Below are positions 1-7,336 of a DNA stretch of 64,000 bases, in pieces (within the stretch, counting starts at the first letter, position 1; each line of letters starts with the position of its first letter). The DNA is from SXOA01 sp051004015. GTDB lineage: Bacteria; Planctomycetota; Planctomycetia; Pirellulales; Pirellulaceae. The stretch is from contig JBPCKT010000127.1 in the NCBI GenBank assembly GCA_051004015.1, positions 1 to 64,000 on the forward strand, written 5' to 3'. The notes under the pieces are model-generated. The model was not told the origin of the DNA. It did not search any database and saw only the letters and a program-made list of their open reading frames with translations. The position numbers and the translations under genes were made by a program.

Positions 1-835
1 CTACACCGGAGACTCGGACGGCTTCGTCACCTCCACCACCCCTCCAGTTGCTACCGGCTGGAACGACCCCTGCCGGACAGGACTTGCACCTGCAAAACAT
101 CAAACACCTTTTCAAGGCGTACCCAAGTTGCCAAAAGATCTTCAATCTCTCCTCTCCCCCTGGGAGAGGCCGGGTGAGGGTCATCTCCTCCGCTCTCCGC
201 TCTCCGCTTTCCGACTTCCGCTTTCCCCCTGATTCACTGATTCACGCCTGTTATTTCTTGATTCACCCGACTCACCTTGTCGCCCTAACTCCTTATTCTC
301 CAGCCACTTCAGATGATTCACGGCTCGACCAGCCCCCTGAATCACCCCTTTTCTTGATTCATCGTTTTCTCCACCATTCCGAGGTATATCCAAGCGATTT
401 AATAACCTGTTTTTCAAACACTATTACGCAGTCTATCAGCCCTGTCTCAAATTTCAGATCTCAAATCTCCTTTTCAGCCCCTCATTCCCTCCGCGCGCAG
501 CCCCTTTCCCGTGTACTGTACGTAAGTGTATAAGAAGAGGTTGGCACAGTCAATAGGTCGGCACAAAGATTTTCCGACTTTTCTTGTCCTAGCGATTCTC
601 GCAGATAATGGCGAGTCCGTTTCAACCTTCACGGGATCACACCACCAAGCCGGTAATCAACTATCCGCACGTTCTCAGGAACCCCACCAAGCCCACCGGT
701 TGCTTTTCGGCAAAGTGGCGCCTCGAATCATTGTGTATCGCCGTTGGGGCACAGTCGTCCGTATTCGTCGCATCTTTTGATCTGGTATCGAGTGCCGACA
801 GCTTGTAGACTCTCCCCAAATTCTAGGGAGAGATT
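1..835. other. gene-free left edge with simple and dispersed repeats
   Basis: No convincing gene is seen here; open frames are low-complexity and lack ribosome binding sites. The stretch holds a CCTCTCCC/GGGAGAGG hairpin at 151-169 followed by a pyrimidine-rich run of CTCCGC/TTCCGC units (about 185-230) and several TGATTCA direct repeats between 233 and 360. Bases 540-835 are lower in GC and probably carry the promoter of the nuclease gene that follows, but no clear sigma-70 boxes were found. Confidence 0.5.
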
Positions 836-1480
836 ATGCCCAGCAAGGAAGCGGTGGCCTGTACGCCAGTGCCGATTAACCCGGATGGGTTCAATTCGAG
901 GGCAGTGATACCCTATGCGGTCACGACGGACCACATTCGGAAGGCGATGCAAGAGTTTATCGACTTCCTGGGTTTCATCAACGCCCAGCTTCATAGGAAG
1001 AAAATTGAGCGCCTGGAGTCGTTTCTGATGCCCGCAAATTTTAGCAGTATCGTCGGCGAGTTCATGGGTGCAGCGATTCCGAAACACTGCAAAACGGTCA
1101 AGCGTAATAAGTATCACAACGGCCACCCAGATATGGTTCCAACGGGGCAGTACCCGGAAGACGCGATTCAGCACGGGCCGGAAGGCATCGAAATCAAGGG
1201 GAGCCGGCACACAAGCGGCTGGCAAGGTCACAATGCCCAAGAAATGTGGCTAATGGTGTTTGTGTTCGACTCCAACACATCACGCGATGCCGGCCAAGGC
1301 ATCGAACCAAAGCCGTTTAAGTTTGTCAAAGTCGTAGGTGCAAAGCTGCTGAAAGAGGACTGGCAATTCTCTGGTCGGTCCGAAACCAGCCGTCGCACGA
1401 TTACCGCCAGCGTGAAGCGATCCGGCTTTGACAAAATGGAAGCCAACTGGGTTTACTCAGAAGAGGGACGGCTGTCTTGA
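836..1480 (+). CDS. putative type II restriction endonuclease (PD-(D/E)xK)
   Basis: A 214-residue protein of the size usual for type II restriction enzymes. A PD-(D/E)xK nuclease signature is readable: Pro-Asp at residues 98-99 and Glu-Ile-Lys at 119-121, 20 residues apart, followed by KGSR and a WQGHN segment. The start is forced by an in-frame TAG 9 bases upstream, and GGGAGA sits 5 bases before the ATG. It converges on a beta-class DNA methyltransferase, with the two 3' ends overlapping by 24 bp. This is the usual context of a type II restriction-modification pair, so cleavage of unmodified DNA is the inferred role. The recognition site and exact family are not recognised. Base composition is clearly lower in GC than most of the window, which suggests acquisition. 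Confidence 0.7.
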   Translation: MPSKEAVACTPVPINPDGFNSRAVIPYAVTTDHIRKAMQEFIDFLGFINAQLHRKKIERLESFLMPANFSSIVGEFMGAAIPKHCKTVKRNKYHNGHPDMVPTGQYPEDAIQHGPEGIEIKGSRHTSGWQGHNAQEMWLMVFVFDSNTSRDAGQGIEPKPFKFVKVVGAKLLKEDWQFSGRSETSRRTITASVKRSGFDKMEANWVYSEEGRLS

Positions 1481-2380
1481 CCCGGCAAGTCTCGGAATGG
1501 CGGCTTTCGCCATTTCGAAATAGTCGCGGAATCGTTCCACGCCGATCCCCTGGAAGCCCAATGACTCACAAGCCGCGATGGTTGACCCCGATCCCATGAA
1601 GGTATCGACGATGACGCCCTCCCCTAGCGGTAAGGCGGCATGAACGATGCGACGTAGGAACGATTGAGGCTTTAGGCTGGGGTGATCGGCAATTTGTCGC
1701 TCGCGCTTTGGCGTTCGTTCGCTCTTGATGATATCCTCAAAGGGTTGGTCGTCCGAAATCCGGCGTAGTCCACCCGTCTGCCACTTCCGCAGGCATTCGC
1801 TAACCGTCATGCGTGGCGGTATCGGCTTGCGGAACAAGCCCCACGGTTCATAGCAGCCCTTTGGAAGCGACGACACGCCGGGGAATTCTTTCTCGGCATT
1901 CTTTGGACGATCCCCGCCGCGCAGCGTGCGAACTAGGCGAATGACTTGCCCCCGAAATTCCAAGCCACCGTCAACCAGCGCATCGTAGAGCAGTTGTGAA
2001 ATAAACGCATTCGTCGCCATGAATACATGACCGCCGGGACGCAACGCACGTCCCGCGAGCCTGCCCCAGTCAATGAAGAATTGCAACATGCGTTCGCGCT
2101 CGGCGGAGTCAAGCGCCGTGAATCGTGGTAGCGGCGCTCGGGTGTGACCGTCGAATGACGGGGGAATCCGCCAAACTCCCCCGTGGCCTGCCGCGCGTTT
2201 CTCCAACTGGTCCACGTCGTATTCCTTAACGCCGTATGGCGGGTCTGTCACGATCGCGTGTATCGAGTCTTCGGGTACTCGGCTAAGCCATTCCAGGCAG
2301 TCCGCATGACAAATCCAGGACTTGCCGATATGGGCAGAATCGTAATCGAGCATCAAGGGATGGGACTTGCCATTCTTCAT
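1457..2380 (-). CDS. DNA adenine/cytosine-N4 methyltransferase, beta class
   Basis: A 307-residue amino-methyltransferase. The catalytic motif DPPY is at residues 46-49, and the SAM-binding motif lies near the C-terminus (DTFMGSGST, about 259-267). This order, motif IV first and motif I last, is that of beta-class enzymes that methylate exocyclic amino groups; DPPY is commoner in N6-adenine than in N4-cytosine enzymes. The frame stays open to 2674, but the extra 98 codons are not methyltransferase-like and run into the divergent neighbour, so ATG 2380 (MKNGKSHP) is preferred, although its Shine-Dalgarno is weak. Convergent overlap with the PD-(D/E)xK gene makes it the likely protecting partner. 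Confidence 0.85.
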   Translation of the reverse strand: MKNGKSHPLMLDYDSAHIGKSWICHADCLEWLSRVPEDSIHAIVTDPPYGVKEYDVDQLEKRAAGHGGVWRIPPSFDGHTRAPLPRFTALDSAERERMLQFFIDWGRLAGRALRPGGHVFMATNAFISQLLYDALVDGGLEFRGQVIRLVRTLRGGDRPKNAEKEFPGVSSLPKGCYEPWGLFRKPIPPRMTVSECLRKWQTGGLRRISDDQPFEDIIKSERTPKRERQIADHPSLKPQSFLRRIVHAALPLGEGVIVDTFMGSGSTIAACESLGFQGIGVERFRDYFEMAKAAIPRLAGSRQPSLF

Positions 2381-2565
2381 GCCGTAAGTGTAACGACCGC
2401 CTGCGATTCGCCTAGCGGAGTTAGCCCGTTGCGTACCGGCTGTCCCCAAAGGAGAAGGCGACAGCATTGCCCCTTTACTCTTGTAGTCGGTCGAATCATC
2501 ATTGGCGTTGCCAGAATGAGATGCTGTACCGCAAAACCAGCGAACGGCCTTCGGGCCGAATAGCC
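2381..2565. promoter_or_regulatory. divergent intergenic region of the defence-like island
   Basis: About 185 bp separate the chosen methyltransferase start (minus strand) from the chosen nucleotidyltransferase start (plus strand). Both transcription units must be driven from here if those starts are right. No clear promoter boxes or operator could be picked out by eye. Confidence 0.35.
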
Positions 2566-3177
2566 ATGACGCGGGATGAGTTTCGGGATGTATTCCGCTC
2601 GCAGCGAGATGACGAGTTGCTCGGGCTATGTCTGCGCGATCAAGACTTGCCGTTTGTTTTTGAGCCCAGACCACAATCTTGGAAAGACTTCCGCGATCAA
2701 ATTGCCGCTGAGCTAGGAGTCGTGTCGGATGACATTGCGATCGTCGGGAGCGGTCGGTTAGGATTTAGCCTGAAACCTGGAAACAATTTCAAGTCATATT
2801 CCGAACGGTCTGACATTGACGTTGTGGTTGTCAACCATTCTCTATTCGACGAACTGTGGTTAGCGCTACTAGCTGCCGCATACCCTCGAATGCCTGCCAT
2901 TCAGCGTCTAGGCGGTTGGCTTGAAGCACGTCGCAAGGAGATCTACACCGGATGGGTTACGCCCCAAACAATACGCCTTGACGGCAAGATTTACGGCGCT
3001 AGGGCAAAGCCTGTGAACGAATTCCGGCTTCGCTGGTTTACGGCCCTTAAGCGCGCGTCACAACACCCACCACGACGGCACGAAGACATTAACGCGAGAC
3101 TCTATCGCAGTTGGAATCACGCTGAACTTTATCACCTAAATAGCTTGTCGGCTCTTCGACAATCACTCCATGCATGA
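2566..3177 (+). CDS. nucleotidyltransferase-fold protein, partner of DUF262
   Basis: A 203-residue protein with the nucleotidyltransferase-fold signature: a Gly-Ser element (GSGRLGF, residues 61-67) followed by SDIDVVV (82-88), whose two acidic residues match the metal-binding DxD of this superfamily. The rest is not recognised, so the transferred group and target are unknown. The start is set at ATG 2566 (MTRDEF); the frame stays open upstream to 2467 and an ATG at 2521 is possible. The 3' end overlaps the DUF262 gene by 8 bp, implying translational coupling and joint function. Position beside a restriction-modification pair suggests defence or a toxin-antitoxin-like role, which is inference. 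Confidence 0.6.
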   Translation: MTRDEFRDVFRSQRDDELLGLCLRDQDLPFVFEPRPQSWKDFRDQIAAELGVVSDDIAIVGSGRLGFSLKPGNNFKSYSERSDIDVVVVNHSLFDELWLALLAAAYPRMPAIQRLGGWLEARRKEIYTGWVTPQTIRLDGKIYGARAKPVNEFRLRWFTALKRASQHPPRRHEDINARLYRSWNHAELYHLNSLSALRQSLHA

Positions 3178-4312
3178 GGCACTTGCCGTGAAGCACGCAT
3201 CCCGCCCGCAGTCCATTTCATGGTTTCAAGACCAGTACAAGGCTGGCAATCTCACTCTGCGCCCGCCATTCCAGCGCAAGCCGGTTTGGGCTGCCAAGCA
3301 ACGCTGCGCATTGGTCGAGTCGATACTAATGGATGTGCCAATTCCCGAAGTGTACGTCCAGGTAACGCAGTCTAACGACGGTTCCGAAGAGTACGGTGTC
3401 GTCGATGGCCAGCAACGACTTCGGACGATTCTGCAATTCATTGGAATAGAGAGCACCGAAGATCAAGACGGCGGTGAGGATGCCAATAATTTTGAGCTAG
3501 ATGTCTTGCCAGACTCGTCTGCATTCAAAGACAAGTCATACTCGGATATCACCGGTGAGCCGCGAAAGCGTCTATTTAGGTACGAAATATGCGTTCGGTT
3601 TTTGTACACAGAGAATTCCAAAGAGGTTGAGGATGTGTTCAAACGATTGAACAAGTTCACCCTGCCGCTAAAGCCGCAAGAAATGCGAAACGCAACTTTC
3701 CACGGTGCATTTCCAAAGCTAGCTGAAGAACTCGCTGACGATGAGTATTGGGCGGTTAATCGGATTGTCACACCTGCGGCAATTCGACGAATGGCAGATA
3801 TCGAAATGATGAGCGACATTCTAATTGGCCTGTTGCATGGACCGCAGGGAGGATCATCAAAAATAATTGACCAATACTATGACCAATACGAACAATTTGA
3901 CGACGAATTCCCAGAACAATTGCGAATCAAGCGGGTGTTTGTCAAAACCAAAGAAGTTATTGAGCAACTGTTTCCAGAAATTCAGGATGTGCCCCGCTGG
4001 GGAAATCGCGCGGACTTTTACTCCTTATTCATAGCACTCGGTAGTCAACTGGAAAGTCAAAACCTACCGGAAAAGTCTGCGTCTCAATTGCGTGACTCAC
4101 TAATAGAGTTTGCAGAGAACGTCTCCGCCATGCTCGAGGACAAATCCATCCGTACGCCAAAAACCGCCCGAGAATACGCCAATGCGATTGAGAAAGGCTC
4201 GAACGACAAAGCGAGGCGCGCAGACCGCCACGACGCGCTGTTGACGGCTATCACGCCCTTTCTTTCGCCAAAGAAGGTGACGATTAGGGTTAAACGGAAG
4301 TTGAGGCGCTGA
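3170..4312 (+). CDS. DUF262 domain protein (ParB/Srx-like fold)
   Basis: A 380-residue protein with clear DUF262 hallmarks: PPFQRKPVW at 32-40 and VVDGQQRLR at 77-85, the DGQQR box that defines the ParB/sulfiredoxin-like nucleotide-binding fold of this family. In GmrSD and SspE-type defence proteins DUF262 is fused to a DUF1524 HNH nuclease; no HNH motif is visible here. The C-terminus (GSNDKARRADRHDALL) resembles the ending of stand-alone DUF262 proteins as I recall them. It starts inside the nucleotidyltransferase gene (8-bp overlap). Probably a nucleotide-dependent sensor or regulator whose effector is its neighbour; exact function unknown. Confidence 0.8.
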   Translation: MHEALAVKHASRPQSISWFQDQYKAGNLTLRPPFQRKPVWAAKQRCALVESILMDVPIPEVYVQVTQSNDGSEEYGVVDGQQRLRTILQFIGIESTEDQDGGEDANNFELDVLPDSSAFKDKSYSDITGEPRKRLFRYEICVRFLYTENSKEVEDVFKRLNKFTLPLKPQEMRNATFHGAFPKLAEELADDEYWAVNRIVTPAAIRRMADIEMMSDILIGLLHGPQGGSSKIIDQYYDQYEQFDDEFPEQLRIKRVFVKTKEVIEQLFPEIQDVPRWGNRADFYSLFIALGSQLESQNLPEKSASQLRDSLIEFAENVSAMLEDKSIRTPKTAREYANAIEKGSNDKARRADRHDALLTAITPFLSPKKVTIRVKRKLRR

Positions 4313-4370
4313 TTGATGCTGAGGTATGCGATTGATACCAACGTGCGGCATCTGCGGACAGGAGCGTAGT
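4313..4370 (+). pseudogene. fragment of an ABC-2 permease gene at the island edge
   Basis: Directly after the DUF262 stop the sequence reads LMLRYAIDTNVRHLRTGA then a stop. This aligns with LGYAIDTNVRHVRT of the intact permease that begins 306 bp downstream, and the DNA is also close (compare 4316-4365 with 4735-4784). Only about 50 bp of homology remain. It is either the remnant of a paralogous permease (such genes often come in pairs) or a partial duplication made when the island arrived. It marks the island's right boundary. Confidence 0.7.
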
Positions 4371-4399
4371 TTTCACCGCGCGCTCCCCCTTACCGATTT

Positions 4400-4431
4400 C
4401 GACCATATCGTTGATATCAACGATATGGTCG
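4400..4431. repeat. 32-bp perfect palindrome, copy 1
   Basis: Bases 4401-4430 are a perfect 30-bp palindrome centred on GATATC, extended by one pair to 32 bp. The central 14 bases are CGTTGATATCAACG. Read as codons, both strands give DHIVDINDMV. It lies in the gene-free gap between the island and the ABC permease. Confidence 0.9.
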
Positions 4432-4460
4432 TCGAGCCGCTGGCCTACGCCACCGAGTCT

Positions 4461-4490
4461 GATCATTTCGTTGATATCAACGAAATGATC
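4461..4490. repeat. 30-bp perfect palindrome, copy 2
   Basis: A second perfect 30-bp palindrome with the same CGTTGATATCAACG core and compensating changes in the arms. It begins exactly 60 bp after copy 1. Both strands give DHFVDINEMI. The paired arm substitutions preserve symmetry, so the symmetry itself may matter. Confidence 0.9.
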
Positions 4491-4503
4491 CTCCAAGGCA
4501 TAA

Positions 4504-4567
4504 CACTAGCCCGGTGCGCAAATGAGAGAGACTACGGCCTTTCCCTCGCTCGCGCGGCGGGCTAGTG
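4504..4567. repeat. dispersed hairpin repeat (CACTAGCCCG family)
   Basis: A 10-bp perfect stem, CACTAGCCCG at 4504-4513 and its complement at 4558-4567, encloses a 44-base loop containing CCCTCGCTCGCGC. It resembles the other AGCGNNAGCGA-type elements in this window (near 8190, 10712, 44840). Confidence 0.65.
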
Positions 4568-4618
4568 TCGAAGCCGACACGCGAGCCGCGTGTGGCTACG
4601 TGAAGCTACAATACCCCC

Positions 4619-5740
4619 ATGCTCCCCTCGTTTTCCTTCCAACGCACGTTCTCCGTCGCCCGCAAGGAGCTGCTGCATATTTTTCGGGATCCGCAGACGC
4701 TGTTTTTTACGCTCGTGATTCCCATCGTCGAGCTGTTCATGCTCGGGTATGCCATCGATACCAACGTGCGGCATGTGCGGACCGTGTTTGTGGACTATGC
4801 CGGCACCCAGGAGAGCCGGCGGCTGCTGGAGCAGTTTGAGAACAGCCAGGATATCCGGCTGGTCCGCCGGGCCTATTCGCAGCAGGAGGCGAGCCAGCTC
4901 ATCGTCGCGGGGGAGGCCCGGATCGGGATCATTATTCCGCAGAACTATTCCGAGCGGTTGCAAGCCGGCGAGACGGCGCAAATCCTGGTGCTGGTGGATG
5001 GGACGGAATCGAGCATCGCCGCGTCGGCGGTGAACATCAGCAACGCGATCACGCTGCGGGAATCGCTGATCCGCGTGCTGGGGGACCGGCAGCAGCTTCC
5101 CATCGAGGCCCGGCCGCGCGTCCTGTTCAACCCGGATACGCGGAGTGCCAATTTTTTCATCCCCGGCCTGATGGTGGTGATGTGCCAGATGATGGCGACG
5201 ATGCTCTCCGCCAACGCCATCGTCCGCGAGAAGCAAGCCGGCACGCTGGAGCAGCTCTTCATGACTCCTGTTAAAAGGAGCGAATTGATTATCGGCAAGA
5301 TGGTGCCGTACGTGGTGCTGACGAACCTGGAATTCTGCATGATCGCCCTCTTGATGCGGATTTTCTTTTTCGTCCCGATCCGCGGGGCCTTCATCACGCT
5401 TTTGCTCATCACGTTTCCGTTCGTGCTGACCATGCTCGGCGTCGGCCTCTGGATTTCCACCCGGGCCAGTAGCGTGGATGCAGCCGGGCAACTGGCGATG
5501 GGGACGTTCCTCCCCTCCGTCTTCCTCTCCGGCTACGTCTTCCCGCTCGACTCGATGCCCTGGATCCTGCGGCAGGTTTCCGTCTGCATCCCCGCCACCT
5601 GGCTGATCGACGCCAGCAGAAGCGTGATCCTCCGCGGCGGCGGCTGGCGGGAGTTGTGGCAGCACTCGCTGGTGCTGTGGTGCATGGCGATTGGGATGCT
5701 GGTGTTTAGCTCGCTGAGGCTGAAGAAGAAATTGGGGTAG
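4619..5740 (+). CDS. ABC-2 type transporter permease
   Basis: A 373-residue membrane protein of the ABC-2 permease family (YhhJ/YbhR-like). It has one N-terminal membrane segment (about 25-45, ending in LGYAIDTNVRH), a long external region of about 130 residues, and a block of five hydrophobic segments from about residue 175 to the end. The motif EKQAGTLEQLFMTPV in the middle is typical of the family. Such permeases work with an ABC ATPase and often a second permease, usually encoded just upstream. Here those are missing and the defence-like island lies in their place, so this copy may be an orphan. Start ATG 4619 is the first in frame. Confidence 0.85.
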   Translation: MLPSFSFQRTFSVARKELLHIFRDPQTLFFTLVIPIVELFMLGYAIDTNVRHVRTVFVDYAGTQESRRLLEQFENSQDIRLVRRAYSQQEASQLIVAGEARIGIIIPQNYSERLQAGETAQILVLVDGTESSIAASAVNISNAITLRESLIRVLGDRQQLPIEARPRVLFNPDTRSANFFIPGLMVVMCQMMATMLSANAIVREKQAGTLEQLFMTPVKRSELIIGKMVPYVVLTNLEFCMIALLMRIFFFVPIRGAFITLLLITFPFVLTMLGVGLWISTRASSVDAAGQLAMGTFLPSVFLSGYVFPLDSMPWILRQVSVCIPATWLIDASRSVILRGGGWRELWQHSLVLWCMAIGMLVFSSLRLKKKLG

Positions 5741-5743
5741 GAG

Positions 5744-5834
5744 GAATGACTAAGCACTAATGACTAATGACCAATGGCGGAGTGCGGTCTTCATTAGGCA
5801 TTAGACATTAGGATTTAGTCATTGGTCATTCATT
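5744..5834. repeat. inverted repeat of ATGACTAATG/CATTAGTCAT units
   Basis: The left arm is built of AATGACTAA-type units and the right arm of TTAGACATTAG and TTAGTCATT-type units, so the RNA folds into a long imperfect hairpin. It starts 3 bases after the permease stop. A second member lies at 7241-7329. A transcription-terminator role is possible but no T-run follows. Confidence 0.75.
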
Positions 5835-5874
5835 GGGGGCTGACGCCTCCCGCTCGCCTTGGCAGAATGGAGCG

Positions 5875-6693
5875 ATGATCAAATCAGCCGTAACGATTTG
5901 CCTGGTCCCCGAAGCACGCGGGGGGCCGTTTGTGTTTTGGGACGACCTGGCGGGAAGCGTCCGCAAGGCGCAGAAGCTGGGCTTTGATGCCGTGGAGATT
6001 TTTCCGCCGGGGCCGGAGGCGTTGAAGATCAGCGAGGTCAAATCGCTGCTTGGCGACCACGGGCTGTCGCTGGCGGCGGTTGGGACCGGGGCGGGATGGG
6101 TCAAGCATAAGCTGCGGCTGACGGATGGGAATGCGGCAGTGCGGCAGAAGGCCCGAGACTTTGTGAAGTCGATCATCGACTTTGCGAGGCCGCTCGGGGC
6201 ACCGGCGATTGTCGGCTCGATGCAGGGGCGGCACGGGGACGGCGTGACGCGGGAGGCGGCGATGGGCTATCTGAAGGATGCGGTGCAGGAGCTCGGCAGC
6301 CACGCCCGGCAATTCGGCGTGCCGCTGCTTTATGAGCCAATCAACCGGTACGAGACGAATCTGATTACGAGCGTTGTGGATGGGGCTTTGCTATTGCGGC
6401 CGTTCGGAGATTGCAACGTCCTGCTGCTCGCCGACTTGTTCCACATGAATATTGAAGAGACCGATTTGCCGGCCGCCATCCGCGCGGCGAAGGGTTTCAT
6501 CGGCCACGTCCACTTCGTCGATTCCAATCGCCGCCCGGCCGGCCTGGGGCATCTCGACTACGTCCCCATCGCTGCTGCCCTGCGAGAAACCGGATACGAC
6601 CGTTATTGCAGTGCCGAGGCCCTGCCGTATCCCGATTCGGACCAGGCGGCGGAGCAGACGATTAAAGCGTTCAAAAAACACTTTCCACGATAA
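5875..6693 (+). CDS. sugar phosphate isomerase/epimerase (xylose isomerase-like TIM barrel)
   Basis: A 272-residue protein whose segments read as an AP endonuclease 2/xylose-isomerase-like TIM barrel: GFDAVEIFPPG near 35-45, LLYEPINRYE with a metal-ligand-type Glu near 160, LADLFHMNIEE near 190, HVHFVDSNRRPAGLGHLD near 220 and a Glu in SAEALPYP near 250. The fold uses divalent metal to isomerise or epimerise sugars; the substrate is not evident. Start ATG 5875 is preferred to an earlier in-frame codon because the upstream part is repeat-derived. The following mutarotase and lactonase suggest a role in fucose/rhamnose-type sugar breakdown. Confidence 0.8.
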   Translation: MIKSAVTICLVPEARGGPFVFWDDLAGSVRKAQKLGFDAVEIFPPGPEALKISEVKSLLGDHGLSLAAVGTGAGWVKHKLRLTDGNAAVRQKARDFVKSIIDFARPLGAPAIVGSMQGRHGDGVTREAAMGYLKDAVQELGSHARQFGVPLLYEPINRYETNLITSVVDGALLLRPFGDCNVLLLADLFHMNIEETDLPAAIRAAKGFIGHVHFVDSNRRPAGLGHLDYVPIAAALRETGYDRYCSAEALPYPDSDQAAEQTIKAFKKHFPR

Positions 6694-6700
6694 AGGTCCC

Positions 6701-6781
6701 CGGCGAGCGGCCAGCGTAAGCTGGCTGATACTAAGCGCCAACGACTCAGAATATCAGCCAGCTTACGCTGGCCGCTCGCCG
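6701..6781. repeat. perfect 30-bp inverted repeat (large hairpin)
   Basis: The arms at 6701-6730 and 6752-6781 are exact reverse complements over 30 bp with a 21-base loop. Each arm itself holds a CCAGC/GCTGG mini-stem. A single diverged arm (GGCGAGCGGCCTGCGTAAGC) reappears at 8947-8966 at the end of queC. It lies between the isomerase and the mutarotase gene. Confidence 0.9.
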
Positions 6782-6792
6782 TAAGAACAACC

Positions 6793-7239
6793 ATGCTCAA
6801 ACACACGCTCATCCATCCACAGATCAACGCCATTCTCGGTGCGGCCGGACACCATTCCACGGTGCTGATCGCCGACGGCAACTATCCGGCATCGTCCAAG
6901 AAGGGGCCCAACGCCCAGGTCATCTCGCTCAATCTCTCGCCGGGGATCGTGAATTGCACGCAGGTCTTGGAAGCGATCCTCTCGGCCGTGCCGGTCGAAG
7001 CGATCCACACCATGCAATACGAAACGAGCGGCCCCTACGCTCTCACTGCCGACCCTCCCGCCTGGAGCCAGTACCGCGCCGCCATCAAGGCTGCCGGCTT
7101 GAAACTCACCCTCGAGCCGATTGAGAAATGGAAGTTCTACGAGGAAGTCGCCACACCCGACCACGTCCTGACCATTCAAACCGCCGACCAGCAGCGGTAC
7201 GCGAACGTGCTGCTGCATATTGGAGTGAGGATGGACTAG
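6793..7239 (+). CDS. RbsD/FucU family sugar mutarotase
   Basis: A 148-residue protein matching the RbsD/FucU fold from end to end. It starts MLKHTLIHPQIN, has GHHSTVLIADGNYP near 20-33 (the conserved His and Asp of the active site), IHTMQYE mid-protein and a YANVLLHIGV C-terminus close to the family's usual YANIILKKGV. These cytoplasmic enzymes interconvert alpha and beta anomers of fucose or ribose. The neighbouring lactonase makes FucU-type use on L-fucose more likely than ribose, which is inference. Confidence 0.87.
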   Translation: MLKHTLIHPQINAILGAAGHHSTVLIADGNYPASSKKGPNAQVISLNLSPGIVNCTQVLEAILSAVPVEAIHTMQYETSGPYALTADPPAWSQYRAAIKAAGLKLTLEPIEKWKFYEEVATPDHVLTIQTADQQRYANVLLHIGVRMD

Positions 7240-7240
7240 G

Positions 7241-7329
7241 AAATGACCAAATCCTAATGACTAATGTCTAATGACTCTGGTGCGAAGTGCATTCACATTA
7301 GTCATTAGACATTAGTGCTTAGTCATTCA
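7241..7329. repeat. second inverted repeat of ATGACTAATG/CATTAGTCAT units
   Basis: Same unit family as the element at 5744-5834: a left arm of CTAATGACTAATG-like units and a right arm of CATTAGTCATTAG-like units. It starts right after the mutarotase stop and ends 7 bases before the lactonase ATG. Together the two elements bracket the isomerase and mutarotase genes. Confidence 0.75.
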
Positions 7330-7336
7330 AATTCCC

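Noticed and set aside
60..110. tRNA-like T-arm (GCAGGTGCAAGTCCTG on the minus strand)
   Set aside because: The T-loop has G in place of the invariant second T, and no matching 5' half, D-arm or anticodon arm could be found.
4401..4490. CRISPR array
   Set aside because: Only two repeat units with a 30-bp spacing and perfect internal symmetry; no further repeats, leader or cas genes.
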